Below are positions 1-6,840 of a DNA stretch of 7,813 nt, in pieces. Positions within the stretch are counted from its first letter, which is position 1. Each line of letters starts with the position of its first letter. Source of the stretch: Bacteroidota bacterium (GTDB lineage Bacteria > Bacteroidota > Bacteroidia > JACCXN01); contig CANHPJ010000067.1 of assembly GCA_947462515.1 (NCBI GenBank), positions 1-7,813 of the forward strand, given 5' to 3'. The position numbers and the translations under genes are program-made. The notes beneath the pieces were generated by a model, which was not told the DNA's origin, did no database searches, and worked only from the letters and a program-made list of their open reading frames with translations.

Positions 1-905
1 ATCTCCTCCATTCTGGCCTGAATAATGTGGGCAAGATTTTTAATTGAAATCTCCTTTGGTTCTCTTCCTTTTAAACCAGGAATTACAACTACCTCATTTT
101 CTTGATTTTCGCTTGCCAGAGCAGAACCGAATTTTATTTTTAACTGTTCTGCTTGAGTTTTAATGATGGTGCATCCTTCTTTAATATCTTCTGTTATTAT
201 GTTTGCACCAAATGGGATTACTGCAGTATGACGAATTATTCCATCTTGAAAAATCGCAATATCTGTTGTACCTCCTCCTATGTCAACTAAAACTACTCCC
301 GCTTCTTTTTCTTCTTCACTCAATACAGCCTCTGATGATGCTAGGGGCTCTAAAATAAGTTCAGTAACTTCTAAACTGGCTTTATTTACACATTTAAAAA
401 TGTTTTTTGCTGCAGTAACCTGACCTGTAATAATGTGGAAATTTGCTTCTAATCGGATACCTGACATTCCAATTGGATTTTTTATACCCTGCTCATTATC
501 AACAATATATTCCTGAGGCAAAACATGTATAATTTCTTCACCTGGCAGCATTACTAACTTATACATATCTTCAATCAAGGCATCAATATCTGATTGACTG
601 ATTTCATCATCCAAACTTCTTCTGGTTCGAATCCCACGGTGTTGTAAACTTTTTATGTGTTGACCAGCAATTCCAACGTTTACATATTTAATATCAACAC
701 CTGAAACACTTTCTGCTTCACTAACTGCTTGACTTATAGACTGAACAGTCTGATCAATATTTGCAACAACACCCCTCTTAACTCCAATAGATTCAGCTTT
801 TCCATAACCAAGAATTTCTATCTTACCGAATTCATTTTTACGTCCAACCATTGCAACTATTTTGGTTGTTCCAATATCTAATCCTACAACAATATCTGTT
901 TCCAT
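1..905 (-). CDS. ftsA: Cell division protein FtsA, actin-like membrane anchor of FtsZ (3' end cut by window)
   Basis: FtsA is an actin-fold ATP-binding protein that tethers FtsZ polymers to the cytoplasmic face of the membrane and signals to the later divisome proteins. I translated it by hand: 301 codons are present, starting METDIVVGLDIGTTK. Visible are the phosphate-1 motif DIGTTK (residues 10-15) and the second nucleotide-binding motif DIGGGTTD (208-215), followed by PFGANIITEDI. Between them, at about 84-165, lies the stretch corresponding to subdomain 1C, which replaces subdomain 1B of actin. The rest of domain 2 and the C-terminal amphipathic membrane-targeting helix lie off the left edge, as ftsZ probably does. 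The ATG at 903-905 is the only plausible start; it comes 4 bases after the ftsQ stop, so translational coupling with ftsQ is likely. No Shine-Dalgarno sequence precedes it, only AT-rich bases from the end of ftsQ. MreB or DnaK are other members of the fold, but the N-terminus and the context fit FtsA. Confidence 0.96.
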   Translation of the reverse strand, partial: METDIVVGLDIGTTKIVAMVGRKNEFGKIEILGYGKAESIGVKRGVVANIDQTVQSISQAVSEAESVSGVDIKYVNVGIAGQHIKSLQHRGIRTRRSLDDEISQSDIDALIEDMYKLVMLPGEEIIHVLPQEYIVDNEQGIKNPIGMSGIRLEANFHIITGQVTAAKNIFKCVNKASLEVTELILEPLASSEAVLSEEEKEAGVVLVDIGGGTTDIAIFQDGIIRHTAVIPFGANIITEDIKEGCTIIKTQAEQLKIKFGSALASENQENEVVVIPGLKGREPKEISIKNLAHIIQARMEE

Positions 906-909
906 AATA

Positions 910-1704
910 TTATATTTTAGTACAAACTACTTGATTTTTAAACTTCAGATTTATCGTCTGATATTCATTCCATCCTGTTTTACTTAAGCCTTCCAAGTAA
1001 AAAATCTTTAACTTTTCAATTTTCTCCTCGATGTCGGTTATATCACCAATCAAAATCCTATGATTACCAACTCTGGGGATTAATTCAAATTCTCCGTTTT
1101 CATCAATAAAAATTTGTTGAAATTGTGCCTTCCTCCATTCGTCAGCGGAGATATATTTTGCGAGCAGAAATAAATCATCTACAATAGTTTTCTTTGAAAT
1201 GGAATCCACCTTCATCAAATCGTAAACATTTATTTTATTGAACATTTCAGACCCAGCATATATCCTTCCATTAGCTATCAAAACTCTTGATGTATAATTG
1301 GAAGCTAAAGGCATAAAATATCCATCCTGATCAATATAAAAACTTTCATTTTTAGCATTAAAAATTCTAAGAATCGGAAACCTTTGCTTAACCCTTACCT
1401 TAACCTGACCTCCGATAGTTTTGTATACCTGTGCATTAGCCACTGCTGAATGATTATCAATTAACTTTTCCAAGTATGAAATTTTAATATCACCCAAAGG
1501 CTGATTTATAATCGAATCGCCGGTATTAAAAATTATATTTTTCACATCATCAGATTCTACAAAGTAGTTTCCGTCTTCATGATTTACCTCAATTTGCAGA
1601 GAAGTACATTTCATTTTCTTTTGCTCAATTTCAACAAATGCAAGAGAAACTACCAGTCCCGAAACCAATAAAATCCAAATTACTATGTTGAAAATCTTTT
1701 TCAT
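910..1704 (-). CDS. ftsQ: Cell division protein FtsQ/DivIB
   Basis: FtsQ is a bitopic inner-membrane protein that acts in the periplasm as a scaffold of the divisome, with FtsB/FtsL in well-studied species. The 264-residue product is close to the usual FtsQ length. It shows a very short cytoplasmic tail (about 4 residues), one membrane segment at about 5-24, then a POTRA-like region at about 35-105 containing VESDDVKNII and the end KVRVKQRFPILRIFN, which matches the usual 'V.V.ER.P' ending in form. A beta-rich domain follows to the C-terminus, including FYIDQDGYFMPL (122-133). Sequence identity within this family is low, so the assignment rests on topology, the POTRA ending and the position between murC and ftsA. 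The ATG at 1702-1704 is preceded by an A-rich leader, not a Shine-Dalgarno site. The gene follows murC by 59 bases, the largest gap in the window, and ends 4 bases before ftsA. Confidence 0.93.
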   Translation of the reverse strand: MKKIFNIVIWILLVSGLVVSLAFVEIEQKKMKCTSLQIEVNHEDGNYFVESDDVKNIIFNTGDSIINQPLGDIKISYLEKLIDNHSAVANAQVYKTIGGQVKVRVKQRFPILRIFNAKNESFYIDQDGYFMPLASNYTSRVLIANGRIYAGSEMFNKINVYDLMKVDSISKKTIVDDLFLLAKYISADEWRKAQFQQIFIDENGEFELIPRVGNHRILIGDITDIEEKIEKLKIFYLEGLSKTGWNEYQTINLKFKNQVVCTKI

Positions 1705-1707
1705 TTT

Positions 1708-1717
1708 ATATTTTTAT
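1708..1717 (-). promoter_or_regulatory. A-rich translation leader of ftsQ
   Basis: On the minus strand the bases ATAAAAATAT are followed by AAA and then the ftsQ ATG. The same ten bases stand ahead of murC. Bacteroidota genes often lack a Shine-Dalgarno site and have A-rich leaders, so this is probably an initiation-region feature. The match is AT-only and could be chance. No -7/-33 promoter of the Bacteroidota type is evident in the surrounding 59-base gap. Confidence 0.3.
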
Positions 1718-1763
1718 AAGGCACATATCGTTTAATATACCTGTTTACTATTTTACCTTGCAG

Positions 1764-3155
1764 TTATATTTTGTTTATTAGATTCTCCTTAATTGGCGCA
1801 ACCAATTTGTCGATATCTCCTGCTCCCATAGTAATCAATACTTGCAAATCATTTTCAGTAGTATACCTCAAAAGCTCTTCATTACTCATCAAACACTTAG
1901 CTTTCAGCTTCATCCTATCAATTAACATTTGAGAGGTAACCCCCGTTATGGGCAATTCTCTTGCAGGATATATGTTTAACAAAATGCATTCATCCAAAAG
2001 ATCCAAACTTGAAGCAAATCCGTCAGCAAAATCTCTTGTTCTTGAATATAAATGAGGTTGAAAAACACCGGTTATTTTTTTTCCGGGATACAATTCCTTT
2101 ACTGCATTGATGCATGCCTTAAGTTCTTCCGGATGATGGGCATAATCATCAATAAAAACCAAGTTTTCAGTTTTTATCTGATATTCAAACCTTCTTTTAA
2201 CACCTTTAAAAATGGTGAGGGCTTTTTTTATGTCTTCTTTCTTTACACCACATAATAAGGAGGCTGCAATTGCGACAACCGCATTTTCTACATTATGCCT
2301 TCCTGGCATATCAAATGAGAGATCTTCGATATTGGCCAAATCACTTTTGAAGTCAAAAACAAATGAGCCTTCAACAACACGTATATTTTCAGCATAAAAA
2401 TCAGCTTTGGTCCTCAAAGAATAAGTTAGAGCTGCATTTAAAACATCAAGGGGTAAATCCAAACCTTTTTTAACTATTAACTTTCCACCTGACTTCACCT
2501 TCTTAGAGAACAGAGCAAATGATTCTTCAACTGCTTTTCGCTCGCCATAAATATCCAGGTGATCTGCGTCAACAGATGTAATAATTGCTATGTCGGGTGA
2601 TAGAGTTAAAAATGATCTATCATATTCATCAGCCTCAACAACGGTGAATTTGGATTTGGCATTCAACAATAAATTAGTACCGTAATTTTGAGTTATACCT
2701 CCTAAAAATGCACTACAACCTATATCAGATTGAGTTAAAAGATGAGCAACCATTGATGAAGTGGTAGTTTTACCATGAGTTCCGGCAACGGCGATGTTAA
2801 AACTATCTTCGGTAATCAATCCCAACACCTCCGAACGTTTCTTTACGGTAAATCCATTTTGAGAGAAAAAATTATACTCTTTATGATCTTTAGGAAGTGC
2901 TGGAGTATATACTACCAACACTTGCTTTTTTTGCTCTTCTGTTTTTAGATTTAAAATAACATCGTCAATTAAGTTGACATTATCTTCAAAATGTATACCT
3001 ATACCCTCACTAATTAATTGACTGGTAAGTAATGTGGTAGTTTTATCATAACCACTAACATTTTTACCCATAGCCTTAAAATACCTGGCTAAAGCACTCA
3101 TTCCAATGCCCCCGATTCCAAGAAAATAAATACTATGTATGTTGTCAATTTTCAT
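1764..3155 (-). CDS. murC: UDP-N-acetylmuramate--L-alanine ligase (MurC)
   Basis: MurC is the cytoplasmic ATP-dependent ligase that attaches L-alanine to UDP-MurNAc, the first amino acid of the peptidoglycan stem peptide. The 463-residue protein has the normal three-domain Mur ligase layout. The N-terminal UDP-binding domain carries GIGGIGMS (13-20), which is typical of MurC and Mpl. The central ATPase domain carries the P-loop GTHGKTTT (125-132), EADEYDRSF (174-182) and DADHLDIYG (196-204). GRHNVENA (285-292) leads into the C-terminal domain, which carries DDYAHHP (336-342), QPHLYSRT (366-373) and MGAGDI (443-448). Mpl, the recycling ligase, is the main alternative. The DDYAHHPEE and QPHLYSRT motifs and the dcw position between murG and ftsQ favour MurC. 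It starts at the ATG at 3153-3155, 29 bases after the murG stop, with an A-rich leader and no Shine-Dalgarno sequence. No catalytic motif is missing. Confidence 0.97.
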   Translation of the reverse strand: MKIDNIHSIYFLGIGGIGMSALARYFKAMGKNVSGYDKTTTLLTSQLISEGIGIHFEDNVNLIDDVILNLKTEEQKKQVLVVYTPALPKDHKEYNFFSQNGFTVKKRSEVLGLITEDSFNIAVAGTHGKTTTSSMVAHLLTQSDIGCSAFLGGITQNYGTNLLLNAKSKFTVVEADEYDRSFLTLSPDIAIITSVDADHLDIYGERKAVEESFALFSKKVKSGGKLIVKKGLDLPLDVLNAALTYSLRTKADFYAENIRVVEGSFVFDFKSDLANIEDLSFDMPGRHNVENAVVAIAASLLCGVKKEDIKKALTIFKGVKRRFEYQIKTENLVFIDDYAHHPEELKACINAVKELYPGKKITGVFQPHLYSRTRDFADGFASSLDLLDECILLNIYPARELPITGVTSQMLIDRMKLKAKCLMSNEELLRYTTENDLQVLITMGAGDIDKLVAPIKENLINKI

Positions 3156-3160
3156 TTGTG

Positions 3161-3170
3161 ATATTTTTAT
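3161..3170 (-). promoter_or_regulatory. A-rich translation leader of murC
   Basis: On the minus strand ATAAAAATAT is followed by CACAA and then the murC ATG. It is identical to the leader element ahead of ftsQ and similarly placed. I infer a role in translation initiation; its all-A/T composition makes chance identity possible. The 29-base gap holds no terminator-like hairpin. Confidence 0.3.
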
Positions 3171-3184
3171 GCTTTATATTAATT

Positions 3185-4294
3185 TTATACTTTTTTCTTG
3201 GCAATATTAAAAACTTCATTGGCTATAACATCTGCAGAATCACTAACGGCCAATCTTGAAATATTTTCAGATAATCTTGTTCTTGCTTGATCATCCATCA
3301 TAAGCTCAATAACTGTAGAAACAAGTTTCGAGGATACCTGATCATCCTTTAACAATATGGCAGCTTTATGATTTACCAATGCCATGGCATTTTTTGTTTG
3401 ATGATCTTCAGCTGCAAATGGATAAGGAACTAAAATTGCTGGTTTTTTTACCAAACATAATTCAGACACCGAACTTGCGCCTGCTCTTGAAAGCACCAAA
3501 TCGGCAACGGCATATGCATAATCCATCTTGGTTATAAAATCATAGGCCTTAATCCCCTCTGATTCGAATGGCTTTGCCGCATCTTGTGCTATTGTAAAAT
3601 AAGTTTTACCGGTTTGCCAAACAACTTGAATATTATTATCCTTGAACTTTTTTAAACCATCGTGAATACTTTCGTTAATGGATCGTGCCCCCAAACTTCC
3701 TCCAATTACCAATAATATTTTTTTATCAGACGAAAGCCCAAATAATTCAAGTGCTCTCTCACGTTTTCCTTCTAAACTTAATATATCCTGCCTAACGGGA
3801 TTACCCGTTAATATTATTTTATCCTTAGGGAAATACTTTTCCATTCCATCATACGCAACACATATCTTTTCAACTTTTTTTGAAAGCATTATATTCGTAA
3901 TTCCCGGATATGAATTTTGTTCCTGAATAAGAGCAGGAACACCAAGTGAAGTTGCTGCTTTGAGCAAAGGGCCACTTGCAAAACCGCCAACACCTATTAC
4001 AACATCTGGCTTAAAAGACTTAACAATTTTGCGAGCCTTAAACATGCTGACAATCAATTTTATAGGAAAAAGTAAATTAGAAAACGTCAATTTTCTTTGT
4101 AAGCCACTGATCCATAAACCTTCTATTTTATATCCTGCAGCGGGAACTTTTTCCATCTCCATTTTACCTTTTGCACCTACAAACAAGATCTCCATATCTG
4201 GTAATCTCTTCTTAAGTGCATTTGCAATGGCAATTGCCGGAAAGATATGGCCACCTGTGCCGCCTCCACTGATAATAACCCTAAGCTGTTGCAA
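3185..4294 (-). CDS. murG: UDP-GlcNAc:lipid I N-acetylglucosaminyltransferase (MurG), TTG start
   Basis: MurG is a peripheral membrane GT-B glycosyltransferase of family GT28. It transfers GlcNAc from UDP-GlcNAc to lipid I on the cytoplasmic face, producing lipid II. The 369-residue protein has the N-terminal glycine-rich loop SGGGTGGH (9-16) with the conserved histidine H16, then GVGGFASGP (101-109) and QEQNSYPG (124-131). The C-terminal donor-binding half has GNPVRQD (164-170), GGSLGARSIN (198-207), SRAGASSVSE (269-278) and the nucleotide-sugar site EDHQTKNA (296-303). The start is TTG (4292-4294). The reading frame is closed by an in-frame TAG at 4316-4318 and there is no ATG or GTG between that stop and the glycine-rich loop, so TTG is the only standard start codon that keeps the fold complete. 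The start lies inside ftsW (14-base overlap) behind a GGAGGT site, which indicates translational coupling to ftsW. Confidence 0.97.
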   Translation of the reverse strand: MQQLRVIISGGGTGGHIFPAIAIANALKKRLPDMEILFVGAKGKMEMEKVPAAGYKIEGLWISGLQRKLTFSNLLFPIKLIVSMFKARKIVKSFKPDVVIGVGGFASGPLLKAATSLGVPALIQEQNSYPGITNIMLSKKVEKICVAYDGMEKYFPKDKIILTGNPVRQDILSLEGKRERALELFGLSSDKKILLVIGGSLGARSINESIHDGLKKFKDNNIQVVWQTGKTYFTIAQDAAKPFESEGIKAYDFITKMDYAYAVADLVLSRAGASSVSELCLVKKPAILVPYPFAAEDHQTKNAMALVNHKAAILLKDDQVSSKLVSTVIELMMDDQARTRLSENISRLAVSDSADVIANEVFNIAKKKV

Positions 4295-5456
4295 GCTGAC
4301 CTCCCTTCTCTGATTCTACTGATTTATTTGATTGAATTCCTCTGCTCACACTTAAAATAATGCCAATTGCTATTCCCGTAAACATGAATGAGGTACCCCC
4401 TTTACTAACAAAAGGAAGCGGCTGACCAGTTACAGGAAAAAGGTTAACTCCGACTGCCATATTTATCATAGCTTGAAACACCAAAAGAAAACAACATCCC
4501 AAAGCAAGCAAAGTACCAAACGGATTATCAACCTTAGAGGCTATAATTATTGTTCTCAAAAGCAAAAGAAGATAAAGAAAGAGAATAACGATACCTCCCC
4601 CTAAACCATACTCTTCAATTATAAACGCATATATAAAATCAGAATATGGGTGTGGCAAAAAGTTTCTTTGAGTACTTTTACCGGGACCTTTTCCAGACCA
4701 ACCGCCTGTTGCAATAGCTATTTTAGCCTGGTTAACTTGGTAATTAGCATTAACGTCTTGAACCTCATCGCTTGTGAAATTTTCAATCCTTTTTTTCCAG
4801 GTTCCGATACGTCCTTCATTATTTGAGTTTAATGCAACGGCAATAAAAATGGAAAATAAAACAATACCTGAACCCACCAATCCAAGCAAATATTTAATAT
4901 TAATTCTTCCAACAAACATGATTAGCATACAGGTAGCAAATAATACCGCTGCGGTTGAAAAATTAGCAGGTAAAATAAGTCCGCAAACAACAAATATTGC
5001 AATCATAATAGGCATGAAAGTTTGTTTAAAATCATCCACCTGATTTTGCTTTTTAGCTACTAACCTAGCAACATACATTATAAGAGCAAGTTTAGCCAAA
5101 TCAGAAGTTTGGAATGAAACATCAACACCTGGAATTGTTAACCAACGACTTGCGCTATTTAAATTGGTTCCCATTACAAGAGTAACCAACAACAATGGAA
5201 CAGATAGCCAATATGCCAATTGAGAAATGCGTGAAAAATAAGTGTATTTAATGGTATGAATCCAATACATTAATCCAAGTCCCAAAAACAAGGTAACCAA
5301 ATGCTTAATCATAACAATTTCCTGACTTTTACTCGCGCTTTTGTATGCCAAAGTGGAAATTGAGCTGTAAACAGCAAGGGTAGATGATAGTGACAGTAAT
5401 ATTACTACTGCCCATATCACTTTATCTCCTTTTATATTTGAAAAAATACTGTTCAC
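4281..5456 (-). CDS. ftsW: SEDS-family peptidoglycan glycosyltransferase FtsW, GTG start
   Basis: FtsW is the septal lipid II polymerase of the SEDS (RodA/FtsW/SpoVE) family and works with a class B penicillin-binding protein such as FtsI. The 391-residue product has about ten hydrophobic segments, with the long periplasmic loop at about 210-270. Conserved SEDS stretches are SDLAKLALI (118-126), NFSTAA (165-170), YQVNQAKIAIATGG (239-252), HPYSDFIYAFIIEEYG (269-284) and GQPLPFVSKGGTS (344-356). D273 in the fourth stretch aligns with the aspartate essential for polymerisation in RodA. RodA is the alternative; the position between murD and murG favours FtsW. The start is GTG (5454-5456). An in-frame TAA at 5469-5471 blocks any upstream extension, and the first in-frame ATG downstream is codon 49, which would remove the first membrane segment. 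The 48-base gap to murD is AT-rich, with no terminator or clear Shine-Dalgarno site. The last codons contain the murG ribosome binding site. Confidence 0.95.
   Translation of the reverse strand: MNSIFSNIKGDKVIWAVVILLSLSSTLAVYSSISTLAYKSASKSQEIVMIKHLVTLFLGLGLMYWIHTIKYTYFSRISQLAYWLSVPLLLVTLVMGTNLNSASRWLTIPGVDVSFQTSDLAKLALIMYVARLVAKKQNQVDDFKQTFMPIMIAIFVVCGLILPANFSTAAVLFATCMLIMFVGRINIKYLLGLVGSGIVLFSIFIAVALNSNNEGRIGTWKKRIENFTSDEVQDVNANYQVNQAKIAIATGGWSGKGPGKSTQRNFLPHPYSDFIYAFIIEEYGLGGGIVILFLYLLLLLRTIIIASKVDNPFGTLLALGCCFLLVFQAMINMAVGVNLFPVTGQPLPFVSKGGTSFMFTGIAIGIILSVSRGIQSNKSVESEKGGQLATA
4299..4304 (-). promoter_or_regulatory. Shine-Dalgarno site of murG, inside ftsW
   Basis: Reading the minus strand, GGAGGT stands 4 bases before the murG TTG codon and matches the usual complement of the 16S rRNA 3' end over six bases. 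It is within the last codons of ftsW (GGA GGT CAG CTT), so some of the match may be chance or coding constraint. It supports the TTG start and is the only strong Shine-Dalgarno match seen ahead of a gene in this window. Confidence 0.65.
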
Positions 5457-5504
5457 TGTATTAAAAATTTAGCGATTTTCCTTATTAAATAATCCTTAAT
5501 GTTA

Positions 5505-6839
5505 TTATAATGACCTAACAGCATTTTTAAACTTTTGACCACGATCTTCATAGTTCTCGAATAAATCGAAACTAGCACATGCAGGTGACAACAAGACAAC
5601 ATCACCTTTTTTACCCAAACGATACGATTTTAAAACAGCTTCTTCGGCAGACTCTGCATTCTCAATCACAGGAATGATACCTTTGAAAGCTTCGTGAAGT
5701 TTTTCATTATCCTTCCCTAAACAAATCAAAGCCTTTACCCTACCATTTGCAGCATCTTTAAGCATTTGATAATCATTACCCTTATCAACACCTCCTGCAA
5801 TCCAAACTATGGGAGAATCTATACTTTCCAAAGCATACCAGGTAGAATTTACGTTTGTTGCTTTAGAATCGTTGATGAACTCTATTCCATTTACTTTAGC
5901 AACGTGTTCAAGTCTATGCTCCATATTTTTAAAATCAGAAAGACTTTCTCGAATATTTTCTTTTCTGATTTCAACTAATTTAGAGGCAATTCCTGCTGCC
6001 ATTGAGTTGTAAACATTATGTTTACCTTGTAAAGCTAGATCGTGGATGGACATGGTGAGTGGGTCGTTTATATTAATAATCATTTCGTTATTTTCTAAAA
6101 AAGCTCCTTTCAAAACTTTTTCCTTAATGGAAAAAGGATACATTTTTGCCTTTACTTGTATTCTTGATAGTGCTTTATTCGTTTCTTCATCATCGAGACA
6201 ATAAATGAAAGCATCACTGTCTGTTTGATTTTGAATTATTCTAAATTTTGAATCCACATATTTGTCCATTTTATATTCGTACCGATCGAGATGATCAGGC
6301 GTTATATTGGTTAAAATGGCTATATCTGCTTTAAATCGATACATATTATCCAACTGAAAACTACTGAGTTCAAGCACGTAATAATCATGATTATACAATG
6401 CTACTTTTTTTGCTAAACTCTCACCAACATTTCCGGCAAGCCCTACATTCAACCCGGCATTTTTTAATATATGATAAACCATCAAGGTGGTTGTGGTTTT
6501 ACCATTGCTACCGGTAATACAAATCATCTTGGCTTGAGTGTATCTGGAAGCAAACTCTATTTCAGAAATAACAGGAATTCCTGCTTCAATTATTTTCTGA
6601 ACCATTGGGGTTTTCTCCGAAATACCTGGACTTTTAATTACCTCCGTTGCCTTAAGAATCAATTCTTCAGAATGACTACCCTCTTCCCAAGAAATCCCAT
6701 ACTGTAAAAGAACATTCTTATGCTTTTCTGAAATTTTCCCTTTGTCTGATAAAAAAACATCAAAGCCTTTTTTCTGCGCAAGAATCGCTGCTCCAACTCC
6801 ACTTTCGCCACCGCCCAATATGACTATATTCATATTCAT
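5505..6839 (-). CDS. murD: UDP-N-acetylmuramoyl-L-alanine--D-glutamate ligase (MurD)
   Basis: MurD is the cytoplasmic ATP-dependent ligase that adds D-glutamate to UDP-MurNAc-L-Ala, the second step of stem peptide assembly. The 444-residue protein is of normal length. The N-terminal domain opens with a dinucleotide-type loop ILGGGESGVG (7-16). The central domain has the P-loop GSNGKTTT (110-117), LELSSFQLD (156-164), TNITPDHLDRY (177-187) and K198 in DSKFRI, which aligns with the carbamylated lysine of the family. The C-terminal domain has NDSKATN (323-329), AGGVDKG (348-354) and the MurD signature SPACASFDLFENYEDRG (418-434). The ATG at 6837-6839 is used; a second in-frame ATG two codons later (6831-6833) is equally compatible with the fold. 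Only one base separates the mraY stop from this ATG (TAATATG), so translational coupling or reinitiation is likely. The following gene, ftsW, begins after 48 bases. Confidence 0.97.
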   Translation of the reverse strand: MNMNIVILGGGESGVGAAILAQKKGFDVFLSDKGKISEKHKNVLLQYGISWEEGSHSEELILKATEVIKSPGISEKTPMVQKIIEAGIPVISEIEFASRYTQAKMICITGSNGKTTTTLMVYHILKNAGLNVGLAGNVGESLAKKVALYNHDYYVLELSSFQLDNMYRFKADIAILTNITPDHLDRYEYKMDKYVDSKFRIIQNQTDSDAFIYCLDDEETNKALSRIQVKAKMYPFSIKEKVLKGAFLENNEMIININDPLTMSIHDLALQGKHNVYNSMAAGIASKLVEIRKENIRESLSDFKNMEHRLEHVAKVNGIEFINDSKATNVNSTWYALESIDSPIVWIAGGVDKGNDYQMLKDAANGRVKALICLGKDNEKLHEAFKGIIPVIENAESAEEAVLKSYRLGKKGDVVLLSPACASFDLFENYEDRGQKFKNAVRSL

Positions 6840-6840
6840 A

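Noticed and set aside
3960..4313. 117-codon open frame on the plus strand opposite murG
   Set aside because: It lies wholly opposite murG and the murG/ftsW junction, has no family-like motifs, and its composition is what the complement of murG would give. The other plus-strand frames opposite murC, ftsW, murD and mraY are rejected for the same reason.
5457..5504. Possible terminator or promoter between murD and ftsW
   Set aside because: Only short AT-only inverted and direct repeats (TTATT/AATAA, two TAAGGA) are present, with no GC stem followed by a U-run and no clear Bacteroidota -7/-33 pair.
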